DNA from: Pedobacter hiemivivus | GTDB taxonomy: Bacteria > Bacteroidota > Bacteroidia > Sphingobacteriales > Sphingobacteriaceae | Assembly: GCF_004331685.1 (NCBI RefSeq) | Contig: NZ_SJSM01000003.1 | Span: 483,544-547,543 of the forward strand | Reading direction: 5' to 3' | DNA: 64,000 nucleotides | Shown here: in pieces, positions 46,401-54,953 of the stretch | Layout of the letters: every line of letters starts with the position of its first letter | Numbering within the stretch: the stretch's first letter is position 1 | The notes under the pieces: model-generated | What the model was told of the DNA's origin: nothing | What the model saw: only the letters and a program-made list of their open reading frames with translations | Database searches by the model: none | Made by a program: the position numbers and the translations under genes

Positions 46401-46579
46401 AACGATTCCATATCCAAAACTTCAACTTGTATGTTTATGGTAATAATTTGTTGACTTGGACACAGTATACAGGGTTTGATCCGGAAGTAAAACAAAACAG
46501 TGTGCTTAAACCGGGACTGGATAATGGACAGTATCCAAGAAGAAGAGAGATGGGTTTAGGACTTGGTATAACATTTTAA
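43448..46579 (+). CDS. SusC/RagA TonB-dependent transporter, no STN domain
   Basis: A 1043-residue outer-membrane transporter. It has signal peptide (ending SLYAQ), a carboxypeptidase-D-like domain (about 27-100: VSGTVIDDKGDGIPGASVQVKG), the TonB box/plug (LDEVIVVGYGTQKKRDVTGAIS, IRGMSTL, YVVDGVPM, ASGAIYGSRSANGVILITTK) and a C-terminal barrel (LGLGITF). Unlike the first SusC it lacks STN, so it is not wired to a FecR/sigma pair. Followed 9 bp later by susD. Confidence 0.95.
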   Translation: MKKTILKIVMSVFAILFTTASLYAQTIKVSGTVIDDKGDGIPGASVQVKGTKTAAQTNGEGKYSITVPNAESVLVFTYIGFDTKEEVVGARRSINPKLIPSLSDLDEVIVVGYGTQKKRDVTGAISSITAKAIEEKQPISIFDAIQGAAPGVRVMTGSGAPGDESDITIRGMSTLSDNGVKPLYVVDGVPMKNIMSINPKDVLSIEILKDAASGAIYGSRSANGVILITTKQGEDGKPRINVDYLRSYSSLSRHIPQSNRLLRQMFDQRTKISLDPHPNDSTAFNKNADNDYQSLITQTAVRNQFDFSMSGGNQKLNYFNSLQYLDEEGIILASFNKRATMRTNIKYQPSKKVRLSTQLSFSYQNKNNINEGKVIQQALQRGPQQTLFLPSGEYIYDNGGRKNPIAEAYLRENLTTTYRAVIFQGFDYSFTKDLNFHADASADIQLLRHTTFNSKLLETGTNPASSGQDETKLPIRAQGNAVLTYKKTIAKDHNVSALLGMNLEKNSLEEINIEGKRFVSENVHTLNAAGELNLSDIYSKEGGSALAGFFTRVGYDYKGRYLLNATLRRDGSSVFGQENKWGYFPAASVGWRFSDENFMKWSKKVLTDAKVRASWGITGNQEIGDFDAVQQFIFGTYYYNGVSGVRTNTRLGNSGLKWEETTQSNFGLDLTFFDGKLSFVGDYYVKKTKDLLYEAPLPLEVGFPNKAVINAGSLQNKGVELMVSGYPIQTKDFTWQTSINWSMVRNKILSLPGGDYVDDNWIVAQGKEAGNFFGYKYLGIYQYDQSNAYTDDFKTRLIPQFQKDGQGNIIIGKNMQAILTGYTYPNGTPYSGTPKQLTTNGNISKGGDVIWENQPDGSGNLNGNIGNEDKIVTGYGQPRWSLGWTNNFTYKNFSLAVSLYGNFGNSIYNDNRRNTASFAITNTTPEPYYILNMYKYPGQITDSYIGGDKAADNVRKTNDYYLEDGSFIRLQNVRLGYQLPKKLIERFHIQNFNLYVYGNNLLTWTQYTGFDPEVKQNSVLKPGLDNGQYPRRREMGLGLGITF

Positions 46580-46588
46580 TAGAAGATC

Positions 46589-48163
46589 ATGAAAAAGATT
46601 AGATTCACAATATTATTATTTGGAGGATTATTGATCCTGCTGACGGCTACAAGATGTAAAAAGTTTTTGCAGAATGATCCTGTTTCAACAATTACTCCTG
46701 GTAGCTTCTGGAAAGATAAGTCGGATGCTGATGCCTGGATGGCGGGAATATACAATTCCGTGCAGACTACAATAAATACAAACTGGTTTGACTGGGGAGA
46801 AGTTCGTTCGGACAATGTTAGAGGTGCAGGTACAGGAAATGCGCAAACCAAGTTTTTAAATAATGCCTTATCGGCAAGTGATCCGGATATTGCCGGTGCA
46901 ACCAACTGGACAAACCTTTATGTGACTATTTCATTGTGTAATTACGGGATAAAGTATTATCCGCAAATGATGAGTCAAGACATTGGTGGAGCTACAGCAA
47001 CTTATACTGACTATTTAGGTCAGTGTTATGGATTACGGGCATTGATGTATTTCTATGGTCTTAGAGTATGGGGTAAAGTGCCTATTATAACTGAACCTCT
47101 TGAAACTTATGGACAGCCAACTCAATATGCAAGATCACCGATCGCTGATGTTAAAAAAAGGATATTAGATGATATTGACCTTGCCTTAAAAAGTATAGGA
47201 ACTAATAAAACCAACAAATATAACATCCAGAAAGCTGCTATTTATGCTTTGCAAACAGATGTTTACATGTGGTTTCAACAATATCCTGAAGCTTTAGTAG
47301 CCTCACAAAATTGTATTACCGAAAGTGCATGTACCTGGGTAACCAATGCTCAAAGCTGGAAGAACATGTTTACTGATCCAGCAACTTCAACAGAAACGAT
47401 CTTTAATCTTTACTGGGATAATATTGAGCGTGGTGGGGGTGTAGGTGTTTGTGGAAGATTTGCATCAGGTTCAAACACAAATAACTATATGATGGCACCA
47501 AAATTATTTCAGGAGTTGTTTGATAGGATAGATCCGGTGACTTCAGCACATACTGATGGTCGTTTTACGACCAGTTTTGACATGATTACATACGCAACTC
47601 CAACGCTTTATAGTTCTCTTAATGGCCCCTTTGGTAAATTCACTTTATTTGATCCTGCTGCAAAAAGAGGTGATGGTCAACCTGGTGGAGCCTTCGTTTA
47701 CCAGCTAAATAATGAGTGTAATGTAAAGATTCCGATCTATCGTTTCGCGGATATTATGTTGTTAAGAGCAGAAGCTTTAGCGCATACTGGAAAATATCAG
47801 GATGCTTTGGATATCGTAAATAGGGTAAGAAACCGCGTAGGATACATGACTGCAGCTCTGTTAAGTGACTATACTGGAGATATCGTGTCAGGGATAGAGC
47901 GGACGATTCTTACAGAACGCCAATATGAGTTAATGGGCGAAGGTAAAAGATGGTTCGACTTATGTCGCATTGGACAGATGTATAATTTTACCAATGGTTA
48001 TGCTTATTTGACGAGTGTGATGAATCCGATTTTAGGCTCAAGAACTGGAGCAACTAAGTATGAAGGTGCAAATCTAGGAAGGATTATGTTCCCAATCAAT
48101 TCTGCAGCATTTAATGCTAATCCTAAATTGGTAGGAGACCAAAATGCTCCTTATGATGAGTAA
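46589..48163 (+). CDS. SusD/RagB family nutrient-binding lipoprotein
   Basis: A 524-residue lipoprotein (Cys in TATRC followed by KKFLQNDP) with the SusD fold: SFWKDKSDADAWMAGIYNS near the start, LRAEALAHTGKYQDALDIVNRVRNRVG, and TILTERQYELMGEGKRWFDLCRIGQ near the end, closing with IMFPINSAAFNANPKLV. Partner of the SusC just upstream. No ligand can be inferred from SusD alone. Confidence 0.95.
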   Translation: MKKIRFTILLFGGLLILLTATRCKKFLQNDPVSTITPGSFWKDKSDADAWMAGIYNSVQTTINTNWFDWGEVRSDNVRGAGTGNAQTKFLNNALSASDPDIAGATNWTNLYVTISLCNYGIKYYPQMMSQDIGGATATYTDYLGQCYGLRALMYFYGLRVWGKVPIITEPLETYGQPTQYARSPIADVKKRILDDIDLALKSIGTNKTNKYNIQKAAIYALQTDVYMWFQQYPEALVASQNCITESACTWVTNAQSWKNMFTDPATSTETIFNLYWDNIERGGGVGVCGRFASGSNTNNYMMAPKLFQELFDRIDPVTSAHTDGRFTTSFDMITYATPTLYSSLNGPFGKFTLFDPAAKRGDGQPGGAFVYQLNNECNVKIPIYRFADIMLLRAEALAHTGKYQDALDIVNRVRNRVGYMTAALLSDYTGDIVSGIERTILTERQYELMGEGKRWFDLCRIGQMYNFTNGYAYLTSVMNPILGSRTGATKYEGANLGRIMFPINSAAFNANPKLVGDQNAPYDE

Positions 48164-48243
48164 TGGAAGCAGTCTAACCTATTAGAGATATTAATATAGA
48201 GCAATTAAAAGCTTTACAACAGTTGAAATATAAATATATACTG

Positions 48244-48945
48244 ATGAAAACTATTAAAAAATTAATCGCACCGGCAGTCTTAATTTCGTGTTTAGCATTT
48301 GCCGCTTGTGACAAGTTACCGTTGCAAAAAAATGAAAAGTATGTACAGTCATTTTACGATAGTAACATAAATATGAATGTGATGGATTTTATGAAATCAC
48401 GGCCCGATTTGTTTTCTGGAATGCTGGAGGCGATCGAATACGTAGATAAAGATCCTAATTATAAGGATATAAAACCGCTGTATACAGCAACTGGTAATAC
48501 CTATTTGCTGCTCACAAATAGTGCAACAAATGACGTTGAAAGTGCCAATAGTTATTTTTCTAGAAATCAGTTTGTAGATAAAGATCCTACGAGTCCAACT
48601 TATAATTTACCTGTTAAAGGCTCTGACTGGAGCCAGTACTCAGTTGAGAAGATAGCGATTTGGCTTAGGTATCATGTTTTAAAAGGTACATATGATTATA
48701 AGCACCTAAATTCAATTGGAAAATGGGTTGATACCTATGGTTTAACTCCTACAAATGACTCTGCGAAAGTATGGATATTCATGCAAGCAAGTCGTGAAGG
48801 CGCCTTGTATGTTAATAATTATGTTGGTGGAACAGGGACTGGGAGTCCTCGTACACCAGATTTACATGCGACTAATGGAGTAGTGCATGTATGGGATCGT
48901 TATTTTACTGCACCAACAAGAAGAGATATCATTAATAATAAATAA
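48244..48945 (+). CDS. Fasciclin-like (FAS1) lipoprotein
   Basis: A 233-residue lipoprotein (lipobox FAAC). The ATG at 48244 is chosen because it gives a standard signal peptide; a frame from 48223 only adds seven residues. The mature protein follows the FAS1 pattern: NVMDFMKSRPDLFSGMLEAIEYV, TGNTYLLLTNSAT, an internal RYHVLKGTYDY and the closing ATNGVVHVWDRYF. FAS1 domains in Bacteroidota surface lipoproteins are adhesion or polysaccharide-contact modules. It lies 80 bp after susD and 2 bp before the next lipoprotein. Confidence 0.75.
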   Translation: MKTIKKLIAPAVLISCLAFAACDKLPLQKNEKYVQSFYDSNINMNVMDFMKSRPDLFSGMLEAIEYVDKDPNYKDIKPLYTATGNTYLLLTNSATNDVESANSYFSRNQFVDKDPTSPTYNLPVKGSDWSQYSVEKIAIWLRYHVLKGTYDYKHLNSIGKWVDTYGLTPTNDSAKVWIFMQASREGALYVNNYVGGTGTGSPRTPDLHATNGVVHVWDRYFTAPTRRDIINNK

Positions 48946-48947
48946 TT

Positions 48948-50033
48948 ATGAGAAAGTTATATCATACAGGCATATTCATGATACTTTGCATAGTTGCGGT
49001 ATCATGCAAGAAAGAACCAGTTGAAATTTTAACCTTGAGTAAAGCAGGCGAAGAATTTTATTTTGGTGAAAAAGTAAAAGTTTGGGCGGGAACCGAAGGT
49101 GGCGACAATACCACAGTTTCGTATAAATGGACCACATCCGGTGGAGAATTTGATGGCTGGCGTACACAAAATTTGTTCGAGAATTTGTGGATAGCGCCAG
49201 CTGCAGTTGGCGAGTATACGGTTACCGCTACAGCTAACCGTGATGGTGGGGCTAGTAGCTCACGCACAACAAATTTAAAAGTAACAAGGTATTTCTTTGA
49301 TGAGTTCCAGAGTAGATTTACATTTGATGGAAATGGTTGGGCAAATGCAGACATAACCTTTAATCAGATTGTTGACAATGACCCTTTAAAGTCAATTTTC
49401 GAACTTACATCTGCAACAGTTAATAAAGCCGGTATTTTTAGGAGAGATCTGAATCTTGCCCCACTGAAAATCCCACTTTCTGTACGTGCAAAATTAGGTT
49501 GGAAATCTTTCTTTAGAGCAGGTCAGCCTATCATTGTTTCTTTGTTCTTTAAACAGCCATCGGAAAATCCTAGCTATCCTTTCCTGAGAGAGATCAGATG
49601 GGAATATTACCCAACAGTTGATCCAGCAACTACGGATAGTTATCAGATTAGATATGAGACATTTACTCCGGCATCTGGAAAGTCAACCTTTAGTACTAAC
49701 ACGGCAGTATTGCCAGCTCCACTACCTTTAATAAATCCTATAAAAGGTAAAAGTACAATCTTCAAATCTGCAACTAATGTAGAAAAGAGCATCGCTTTTG
49801 CTATTGATGCAAATAACGTATTCACAACTTATGTGGATGGTGTTCAATGGTTTTCAAGTAATGGTATTAAAGATTGGTTAGCCTATTGCAAAACGACTTA
49901 CCCAGGCTTTGAAGATCCGCTTGCAAGCCGCTTCCAGGTCTCTTATCCTGGTAGAGCTAACGCAAACGAAACAGGTACCACAGGTTTTGTGAACAGTGTG
50001 TTCATTAATAATGATGGGACGATTCTTAAATAA
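48948..50033 (+). CDS. PKD-like surface lipoprotein
   Basis: A 361-residue predicted lipoprotein (lipobox VAVSC). The N-terminal 95 residues look like a PKD/Ig-like domain (YFGEKVKVWAGTEGGDN ... SYKWTTSGGEFDGW ... VGEYTVTATAN). The C-terminal part (about 120-361) looks like a laminin G/concanavalin-like beta sandwich and is otherwise unassigned. It is the fourth gene of the susCD operon and is followed by a canonical terminator. Probably a ligand-binding accessory of the SusCD system. Confidence 0.7.
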   Translation: MRKLYHTGIFMILCIVAVSCKKEPVEILTLSKAGEEFYFGEKVKVWAGTEGGDNTTVSYKWTTSGGEFDGWRTQNLFENLWIAPAAVGEYTVTATANRDGGASSSRTTNLKVTRYFFDEFQSRFTFDGNGWANADITFNQIVDNDPLKSIFELTSATVNKAGIFRRDLNLAPLKIPLSVRAKLGWKSFFRAGQPIIVSLFFKQPSENPSYPFLREIRWEYYPTVDPATTDSYQIRYETFTPASGKSTFSTNTAVLPAPLPLINPIKGKSTIFKSATNVEKSIAFAIDANNVFTTYVDGVQWFSSNGIKDWLAYCKTTYPGFEDPLASRFQVSYPGRANANETGTTGFVNSVFINNDGTILK

Positions 50034-50055
50034 TTATTTGGTTTAGGTTTATGTG

Positions 50056-50088
50056 GCCGGAAAGCTTGATGCTTTCCGGCTTTTTTTT
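50056..50088 (+). terminator. Terminator of the second SusCD operon
   Basis: A perfect 10-bp G/C-rich stem (GCCGGAAAGC, 50056-50065; GCTTTCCGGC, 50071-50080) with a 5-nt loop and eight T residues. Confidence 0.95.
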
Positions 50089-50198
50089 ATACTAAAAAAT
50101 TGCTGCCAATATAGTTGAATGGTTCGCTGATTTAAAGTAGTAATAAGTGTTAACTTATTGGTTTATTGCATGATGAATTAACCAAATGTAAATTTTGT

Positions 50199-51857
50199 AT
50201 GAAACGCAATCTCATTTATTGCCTGTTAGGGCTAACTTTAATTGCTACTTCTTGTAAAAAGAAGAAATCTTTAGAAGGCGATGAAACTACCAATCCGCCA
50301 GTAACAAACCCGCCGGTTACTAACCCACCAGAAAACACAGCTTCTTTAGTTTATTTAGGTACTTCGGGAAAGCTGAGCTATAATAAATTTGCCAATGAGG
50401 GGGAGATTAATAAGGACAATGTAATTCCAGATTTTTCTAATGCGGGGTACAAAGGGGGTGGAGTTGCACTACCTGATGTTCCGGTAAAGAAAACCATTGC
50501 TGCGGTTGTAGGGGATAATCGCTTGAATATCCAAAATGCCATTGATGAGGTGAAAAACCTTCCTGCGGATGGAAATGGATTTAGAGGTACTGTATTGTTG
50601 CAGGCAGGAACTTATGAGGTAGAAGGAAAATTGGTTATCGATAAGAGCGGGGTGGTCTTACGCGGTGCTGGCCAAGGTGTTTCGGGCACCATTATTAAAG
50701 CTACACAGAAAGTGCAGCATAACCTGATTGAAATAAATGGTTCAGGATCTGGAATGCCAGAAGTAGGGGGGACAAGAACGAAAATCACTACCTCCTATGT
50801 ACCTACGGGCGCAATGAGTTTTACTGTTGAATCGACTGCTGGTTTTACAGTTGGTGATCCTATTTCCGTTTATCGAGTGCCAAATCAGTTATGGATTGAT
50901 GAGCTGGATATGGGACAATATGGTTGGATTCCGAGCGGTTATGACATTAATTTTGAGCGTAAAATTGTAGCCATAAATGGGAACACCGTTACTTTGAATG
51001 CGCCGGTTGTAGATCCCATGCAAACCAAATATGGTGGGGGATTTATCTTTAAAACTAATATTTCCGGTAGGATCAGCAATTCTGGTGTAGAGAACATCAG
51101 GCTCGTTTCTTATTATTTAAATGACGATGATGAGCTGCATGCATGGAATGGAATAGAACTGAACCGGACAGAAAATTGTTGGGTAAAGCAAGTTACCGCA
51201 AAATACTTTGGGTATGCCTGCGTATCGGTAAGCACGATGTCGGTTTATAATACGATAGAAGAATGTGCGATGGTCGATCCAAAGTCGCAAACCACAGGCA
51301 GCAGGAAATACTCTTTCAATCTGGAAGGTGGATCTTCATTCAATCTTTTTCAACGTTGTTATACAAATGGTGGCAGGCACGATTATGTAACAGGTTCAAC
51401 AGTACCTGGGCCTAATGTTTTTCTGGATAGCTATTCTACCAATACAAAGGCCGATATAGGGCCCCATCACCGTTGGGCTACCGGAGTGTTGTTTGATAAT
51501 ATATATGGTGGACAGATTATTGTTCAGAACCGCAAAGCAATGGGCTCTGGACACGGCTGGGCAGGTGCACAAACCATGTTCTGGAATTGTAAGTCGTCTA
51601 ATTACGACATTAAGGTAGAAAGTCCTAAAGGTGCCCAGAATTGGGGTATAGGATGCGTGGGTTTGAAAAAAAATGGCGCAGGCTATTGGGAGAGCTGGGG
51701 AACGAATACGTTGCCTAGAAGTCTTTATATTGCACAGTTAAAAGATCGGTTGGGTGCTACAGCTGTTAACAATATAACAAGTGCCGGACAGCGAAACGGA
51801 GCGATATATGAATTGTTGCGTACCTGGGCAGGCGAAGGGAAATTGAATGTGCAATAA
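50199..51857 (+). CDS. Pectate-lyase-3-like right-handed beta-helix lipoprotein
   Basis: A 552-residue lipoprotein (lipobox ATSC). The ATG at 50199 fits the leader; a frame from 50166 would add 11 residues. A proline linker with three NPP repeats (near residues 30-43) follows the anchor. The body has the pectate_lyase_3 start (RLNIQNAIDEVKNLPADGN ... GTVLLQAGTYEVEGKLVI ... GVVLRGAGQG) and repeated beta-helix coils (GVENIRLVSYYL, NCWVKQVTAKYFGYACVSV). Likely a polysaccharide lyase or hydrolase; the substrate is unknown. It lies after a terminator, so it has its own promoter. Confidence 0.8.
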   Translation: MKRNLIYCLLGLTLIATSCKKKKSLEGDETTNPPVTNPPVTNPPENTASLVYLGTSGKLSYNKFANEGEINKDNVIPDFSNAGYKGGGVALPDVPVKKTIAAVVGDNRLNIQNAIDEVKNLPADGNGFRGTVLLQAGTYEVEGKLVIDKSGVVLRGAGQGVSGTIIKATQKVQHNLIEINGSGSGMPEVGGTRTKITTSYVPTGAMSFTVESTAGFTVGDPISVYRVPNQLWIDELDMGQYGWIPSGYDINFERKIVAINGNTVTLNAPVVDPMQTKYGGGFIFKTNISGRISNSGVENIRLVSYYLNDDDELHAWNGIELNRTENCWVKQVTAKYFGYACVSVSTMSVYNTIEECAMVDPKSQTTGSRKYSFNLEGGSSFNLFQRCYTNGGRHDYVTGSTVPGPNVFLDSYSTNTKADIGPHHRWATGVLFDNIYGGQIIVQNRKAMGSGHGWAGAQTMFWNCKSSNYDIKVESPKGAQNWGIGCVGLKKNGAGYWESWGTNTLPRSLYIAQLKDRLGATAVNNITSAGQRNGAIYELLRTWAGEGKLNVQ

Positions 51858-51885
51858 AAAATGGGCTGTGTTTTTTGCACAGCCC
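51855..51885 (-). terminator. Terminator between beta-helix and M28 genes
   Basis: GGGCTGTG (51863-51870) and CACAGCCC (51878-51885) form an 8-bp stem. On the minus strand the stem is followed by ATTTTTT, a good U-tract for the M28 transcript; on the plus strand the U-tract is weak. Confidence 0.75.
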
Positions 51886-51902
51886 GTCTACATATTTTAA
51901 CT

Positions 51903-53489
51903 TTAATTCTTTTTGGTACCATCTTCGTTTTTATCCACTACAGGGCGTTTGGCTCCATTTGCCAGTTCCCATGCGGTAAAGTAAACCAGTTTGGCTCTTT
52001 TGGCTAACATTGGGAAGTCGATTTTACTGATCTCATCACCTGGTTGGTGATAATCATCATGTACTCCATTAAAATAGAAGATTACCGGTATACCATGTTT
52101 TGCAAAGTTGTAATGGTCAGAGCGATAGTAAAAACGATTAGGATCAGTACGGTTGTTGTATTTTTCGTCAAGGTTCATTTTTACATAATCCTTATTGGCT
52201 TTTTTACCTATCCTGTCCAGATCACTGCTTAACATATCAGAACCGATGATGTAAACAAAGTTGTTATCTGAAGCATGAGCCGCATCGCCACGGCCGATCA
52301 TATCAATGTTTAAATTTGTAATGGTATTTTGAAGTGGGAAGATTGGATATTCCGAATACCATTCCGATCCAAGCAATCCTTTTTCTTCACCTGTTACCGT
52401 CATAAATAAGATACTTCGTTTAGGACCTTTTCCAGCTTTTTTAGCTTTGACAAAGGCTTCAGCGATCATTAAGACTCCAGTAGTACCCGAGCCATCATCA
52501 TCAGCTCCATTGTTAATCTTATCGTCGCCTTTGGCATTAGGTGTGATACCAATATGGTCGTAATGAGCGGTAATTACCAATACCTCATTTTTTAACTTAG
52601 GGTCAGATCCTTCCAGGAAGCCAAGTACGTTTTCGGCTCTCACTTTTGTCTCTGTCTTTTTTGCACTTGCACTAACCGCAATTTTCAATTCCTGAGATGC
52701 AGGTTTGCCGCTTTCAGCAATCTGCTTCTTTACTGCTTCAATTGTGGTTTTAGCTGATTTTAGTAATTGATTGGCTACTGCAGTTCCAATATAGATAACC
52801 GGAATACCTTGAGCACTGCTCATGCGGTCAAGATTTTCTTTTGTTTTCATCACTAATTGCTCAGCTTGCAAATAGCTTTTTAAATTATCTGGCATGGCAT
52901 CAATCGTGGGGTCTATCACTAGTACGGCCTGTGCTTGGTTATCAGATAAATACTTGATTTTATTATTGATGTTTCCACCATTGCTTTTGTTGGCTGATGC
53001 AGGATCTCCTGTTCTGAAAATCATCACAGTTTTTCCTTGAACATTTAAACCTGCATAGTCGTTGTATCCTTCTTTGTTTAATCCATATCCTGCAAATTGT
53101 ACGCTAGACGTATTAAAAGCAAATCCTTTATCAGATACCATTGGCGGTAAAACATAGAAATCTTTTAGGGGTTCAACAGGCTGGCCTTCTATAGTCAATA
53201 CTTGCGAAAGCCCATAATTTACCATGTCTATTGGCTGAAAATAATCTCCCTTTACTGGTCCTTTTAAGCCTAGGTTTTTAAAGTGCGCCTTGATATAGTC
53301 AGCAGCCATCCAACCACCTTTTTTGCCCGTTTCTCTGCCTTCATATTCATCAGAGGCTAAAACAGAAAGGTGCTTGCGTGCATTGTCTTTATTTATGGTT
53401 TGACTAAACTTAATAGCTTCTTTATTCTGGGCAACCGCTGTATAGCCGATTAGCAGAATAAGACTGGTATATAAAAATTGTCTTCTCAT
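51903..53489 (-). CDS. M28-family metallopeptidase, secreted
   Basis: A 528-residue exported aminopeptidase-type protein with signal peptide (MRRQFLYTSLILLIGYTAVAQ). It has a protease-associated domain insert (about 120-230) and the M28 zinc site: ITAHYDHIG, NGADDDGSGT, TGEEKGLLGS, LNIDMIGRGD and RSDHYNFAKHGIPV. It should remove N-terminal residues from peptides outside the cytoplasm. It is convergent with the beta-helix gene and 12 bp downstream of rpiB. Confidence 0.93.
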   Translation of the reverse strand: MRRQFLYTSLILLIGYTAVAQNKEAIKFSQTINKDNARKHLSVLASDEYEGRETGKKGGWMAADYIKAHFKNLGLKGPVKGDYFQPIDMVNYGLSQVLTIEGQPVEPLKDFYVLPPMVSDKGFAFNTSSVQFAGYGLNKEGYNDYAGLNVQGKTVMIFRTGDPASANKSNGGNINNKIKYLSDNQAQAVLVIDPTIDAMPDNLKSYLQAEQLVMKTKENLDRMSSAQGIPVIYIGTAVANQLLKSAKTTIEAVKKQIAESGKPASQELKIAVSASAKKTETKVRAENVLGFLEGSDPKLKNEVLVITAHYDHIGITPNAKGDDKINNGADDDGSGTTGVLMIAEAFVKAKKAGKGPKRSILFMTVTGEEKGLLGSEWYSEYPIFPLQNTITNLNIDMIGRGDAAHASDNNFVYIIGSDMLSSDLDRIGKKANKDYVKMNLDEKYNNRTDPNRFYYRSDHYNFAKHGIPVIFYFNGVHDDYHQPGDEISKIDFPMLAKRAKLVYFTAWELANGAKRPVVDKNEDGTKKN

Positions 53490-53501
53490 GAGTTATGTGC
53501 T

Positions 53502-53942
53502 TTAGCAGGACATTTTATTGACTCTGGTCGCATGTCTACCACCCTCAAAAGCAGTATTCAAAAAGGTAGTTACCATTTCTTTTGCGACTTCTTCAGAAAC
53601 AAATCTTGCAGGGATACATATGATGTTCGCATTGTTATGCAATCTTGCGAGTTCTGCAATTTCTTTTTGCCAGCAAATTGCAGCACGGATTTGTTGATGC
53701 TTGTTAGCCGTTATAGCCACCCCATTAGCACTACCACATACCAATACCCCAAATGTATAGTCTCCGCTTTCTACAGCATCGGCAACGGGATGGGCAAAGT
53801 CAGGATAATCAACAGAATCAGCTGCGTATGTACCAAAATCTTTCACCTCGTAATCATTTAAAAATGACCTAAGGAGTTCTTTGTATTCAAAACCAGCATG
53901 ATCTGAACCTATTGCAATTTTAAATTTCTTATCTGTTGACAT
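53502..53942 (-). CDS. rpiB: Ribose-5-phosphate isomerase B
   Basis: A 146-residue cytoplasmic isomerase converting ribose 5-phosphate and ribulose 5-phosphate. Conserved motifs: IAIGSDHAGFEYKELL at the start, VSAxYP-like DSVDYPDFAHPVADAV and VLVCGSANGVAITANKH with the catalytic Cys (VCGSANG), then NANIICIPARF. Normal size. 12 bp before the M28 gene. Confidence 0.95.
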   Translation of the reverse strand: MSTDKKFKIAIGSDHAGFEYKELLRSFLNDYEVKDFGTYAADSVDYPDFAHPVADAVESGDYTFGVLVCGSANGVAITANKHQQIRAAICWQKEIAELARLHNNANIICIPARFVSEEVAKEMVTTFLNTAFEGGRHATRVNKMSC

Positions 53943-53977
53943 CTTTTAAGTTTATATTGATTATAAAATAAGGCGTT

Positions 53978-54871
53978 TTAATGTTTATTTACTTTGGCTA
54001 CACCATACTGTTCTTTATTTCTTTTGCGCTCTATGTTTGCTGAGATAAAGATACTTACTTCATAAAGGATAAAGAGCGGGAAGGCAACTACCATCATAGT
54101 GATCACATCAGCTGTTGGAGTTACCACGGCAGCTACGATAAGAATGATAACTGCTGCATATCGTCTGGTCGAACGCATAAATGCCGGCGTCATGATTCCA
54201 AATTTAGATAGAATGTAAATGACTACTGGTAATTGGAAAATGATACCCGAACCAATGGTTAATGTGGATACAGAAGAAAGGTATGATGTGATGGTAAATG
54301 TATTCTGTATATCAGGACTTACGGTGAAATTAGTTAAGAAATTAACAGACAGTGGACACACAATGTAATAGCCAAATAGAATTCCAATGAAGAAGAGTGT
54401 CGAGGCAAACACAACAAAATTACTTGCTGATTTACGCTCATTTGCATGAAGTGCCGGTTTAATGAACAGCCACAATTCAAACAATATATAGGGGATACCC
54501 AATATGATGCCGACCATTACGCAGGCATTGATTTGAAGGGTAAATTGTCCTGCCATTTCTGTATTGATGATCTTTGCGTCGATGTGCGTAATACAAAAGT
54601 CTGAACTAATTAGATTTGGCCAGGCCGCCGCCATTTTGCACATCATTCTGTAAGTCCAGAAATCGGGGTTTTTGGGCCCCATAATCAAATCGTTAAAAAT
54701 AAAGTCAGAAAACCAGAAAGCTCCGATGGTAAGTATGACAATTACGAGTAATGAACGTAATAAATGCTTTCTTAATACATCTATATGGTCAAAAAAAGAC
54801 ATTTCTGCCTCTAAAGCTTTTCCTTTTTCTCTTATGGCCCCGATCAGGTCACGTTTTTTATTATCACTCAT
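53978..54871 (-). CDS. tatC: Sec-independent protein translocase TatC
   Basis: A 297-residue polytopic component of the twin-arginine translocase with six hydrophobic helices. The N-terminal MSFFDHIDVLRKHLLRSLLVI matches the substrate-binding region of TatC. Its C-terminal tail is highly charged. TatA/TatB are not near it. The phospholipase C of this window has a Tat signal and is a likely client. No operon partner is certain; a terminator lies upstream at 54892-54922. Confidence 0.95.
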   Translation of the reverse strand: MSDNKKRDLIGAIREKGKALEAEMSFFDHIDVLRKHLLRSLLVIVILTIGAFWFSDFIFNDLIMGPKNPDFWTYRMMCKMAAAWPNLISSDFCITHIDAKIINTEMAGQFTLQINACVMVGIILGIPYILFELWLFIKPALHANERKSASNFVVFASTLFFIGILFGYYIVCPLSVNFLTNFTVSPDIQNTFTITSYLSSVSTLTIGSGIIFQLPVVIYILSKFGIMTPAFMRSTRRYAAVIILIVAAVVTPTADVITMMVVAFPLFILYEVSIFISANIERKRNKEQYGVAKVNKH

Positions 54872-54891
54872 GTAAGTTATTTGTAAAACAA

Positions 54892-54922
54892 AAATACCAT
54901 TCTTTTATGTAGAATGGTATTT
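54892..54922 (-). terminator. Terminator downstream of accC
   Basis: A perfect 12-bp stem (54892-54903 with 54911-54922) with a 7-nt loop. On the minus strand it is followed by TTGTTTTAC. It lies between accC and tatC. Confidence 0.75.
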
Positions 54923-54953
54923 ACGTTTTAAATCTAGCAAATAGTTTTTGTCT

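Noticed and set aside
46576..46905. Antisense frame inside susD
   Set aside because: It is a shadow of the SusD gene in another frame, with no family features.
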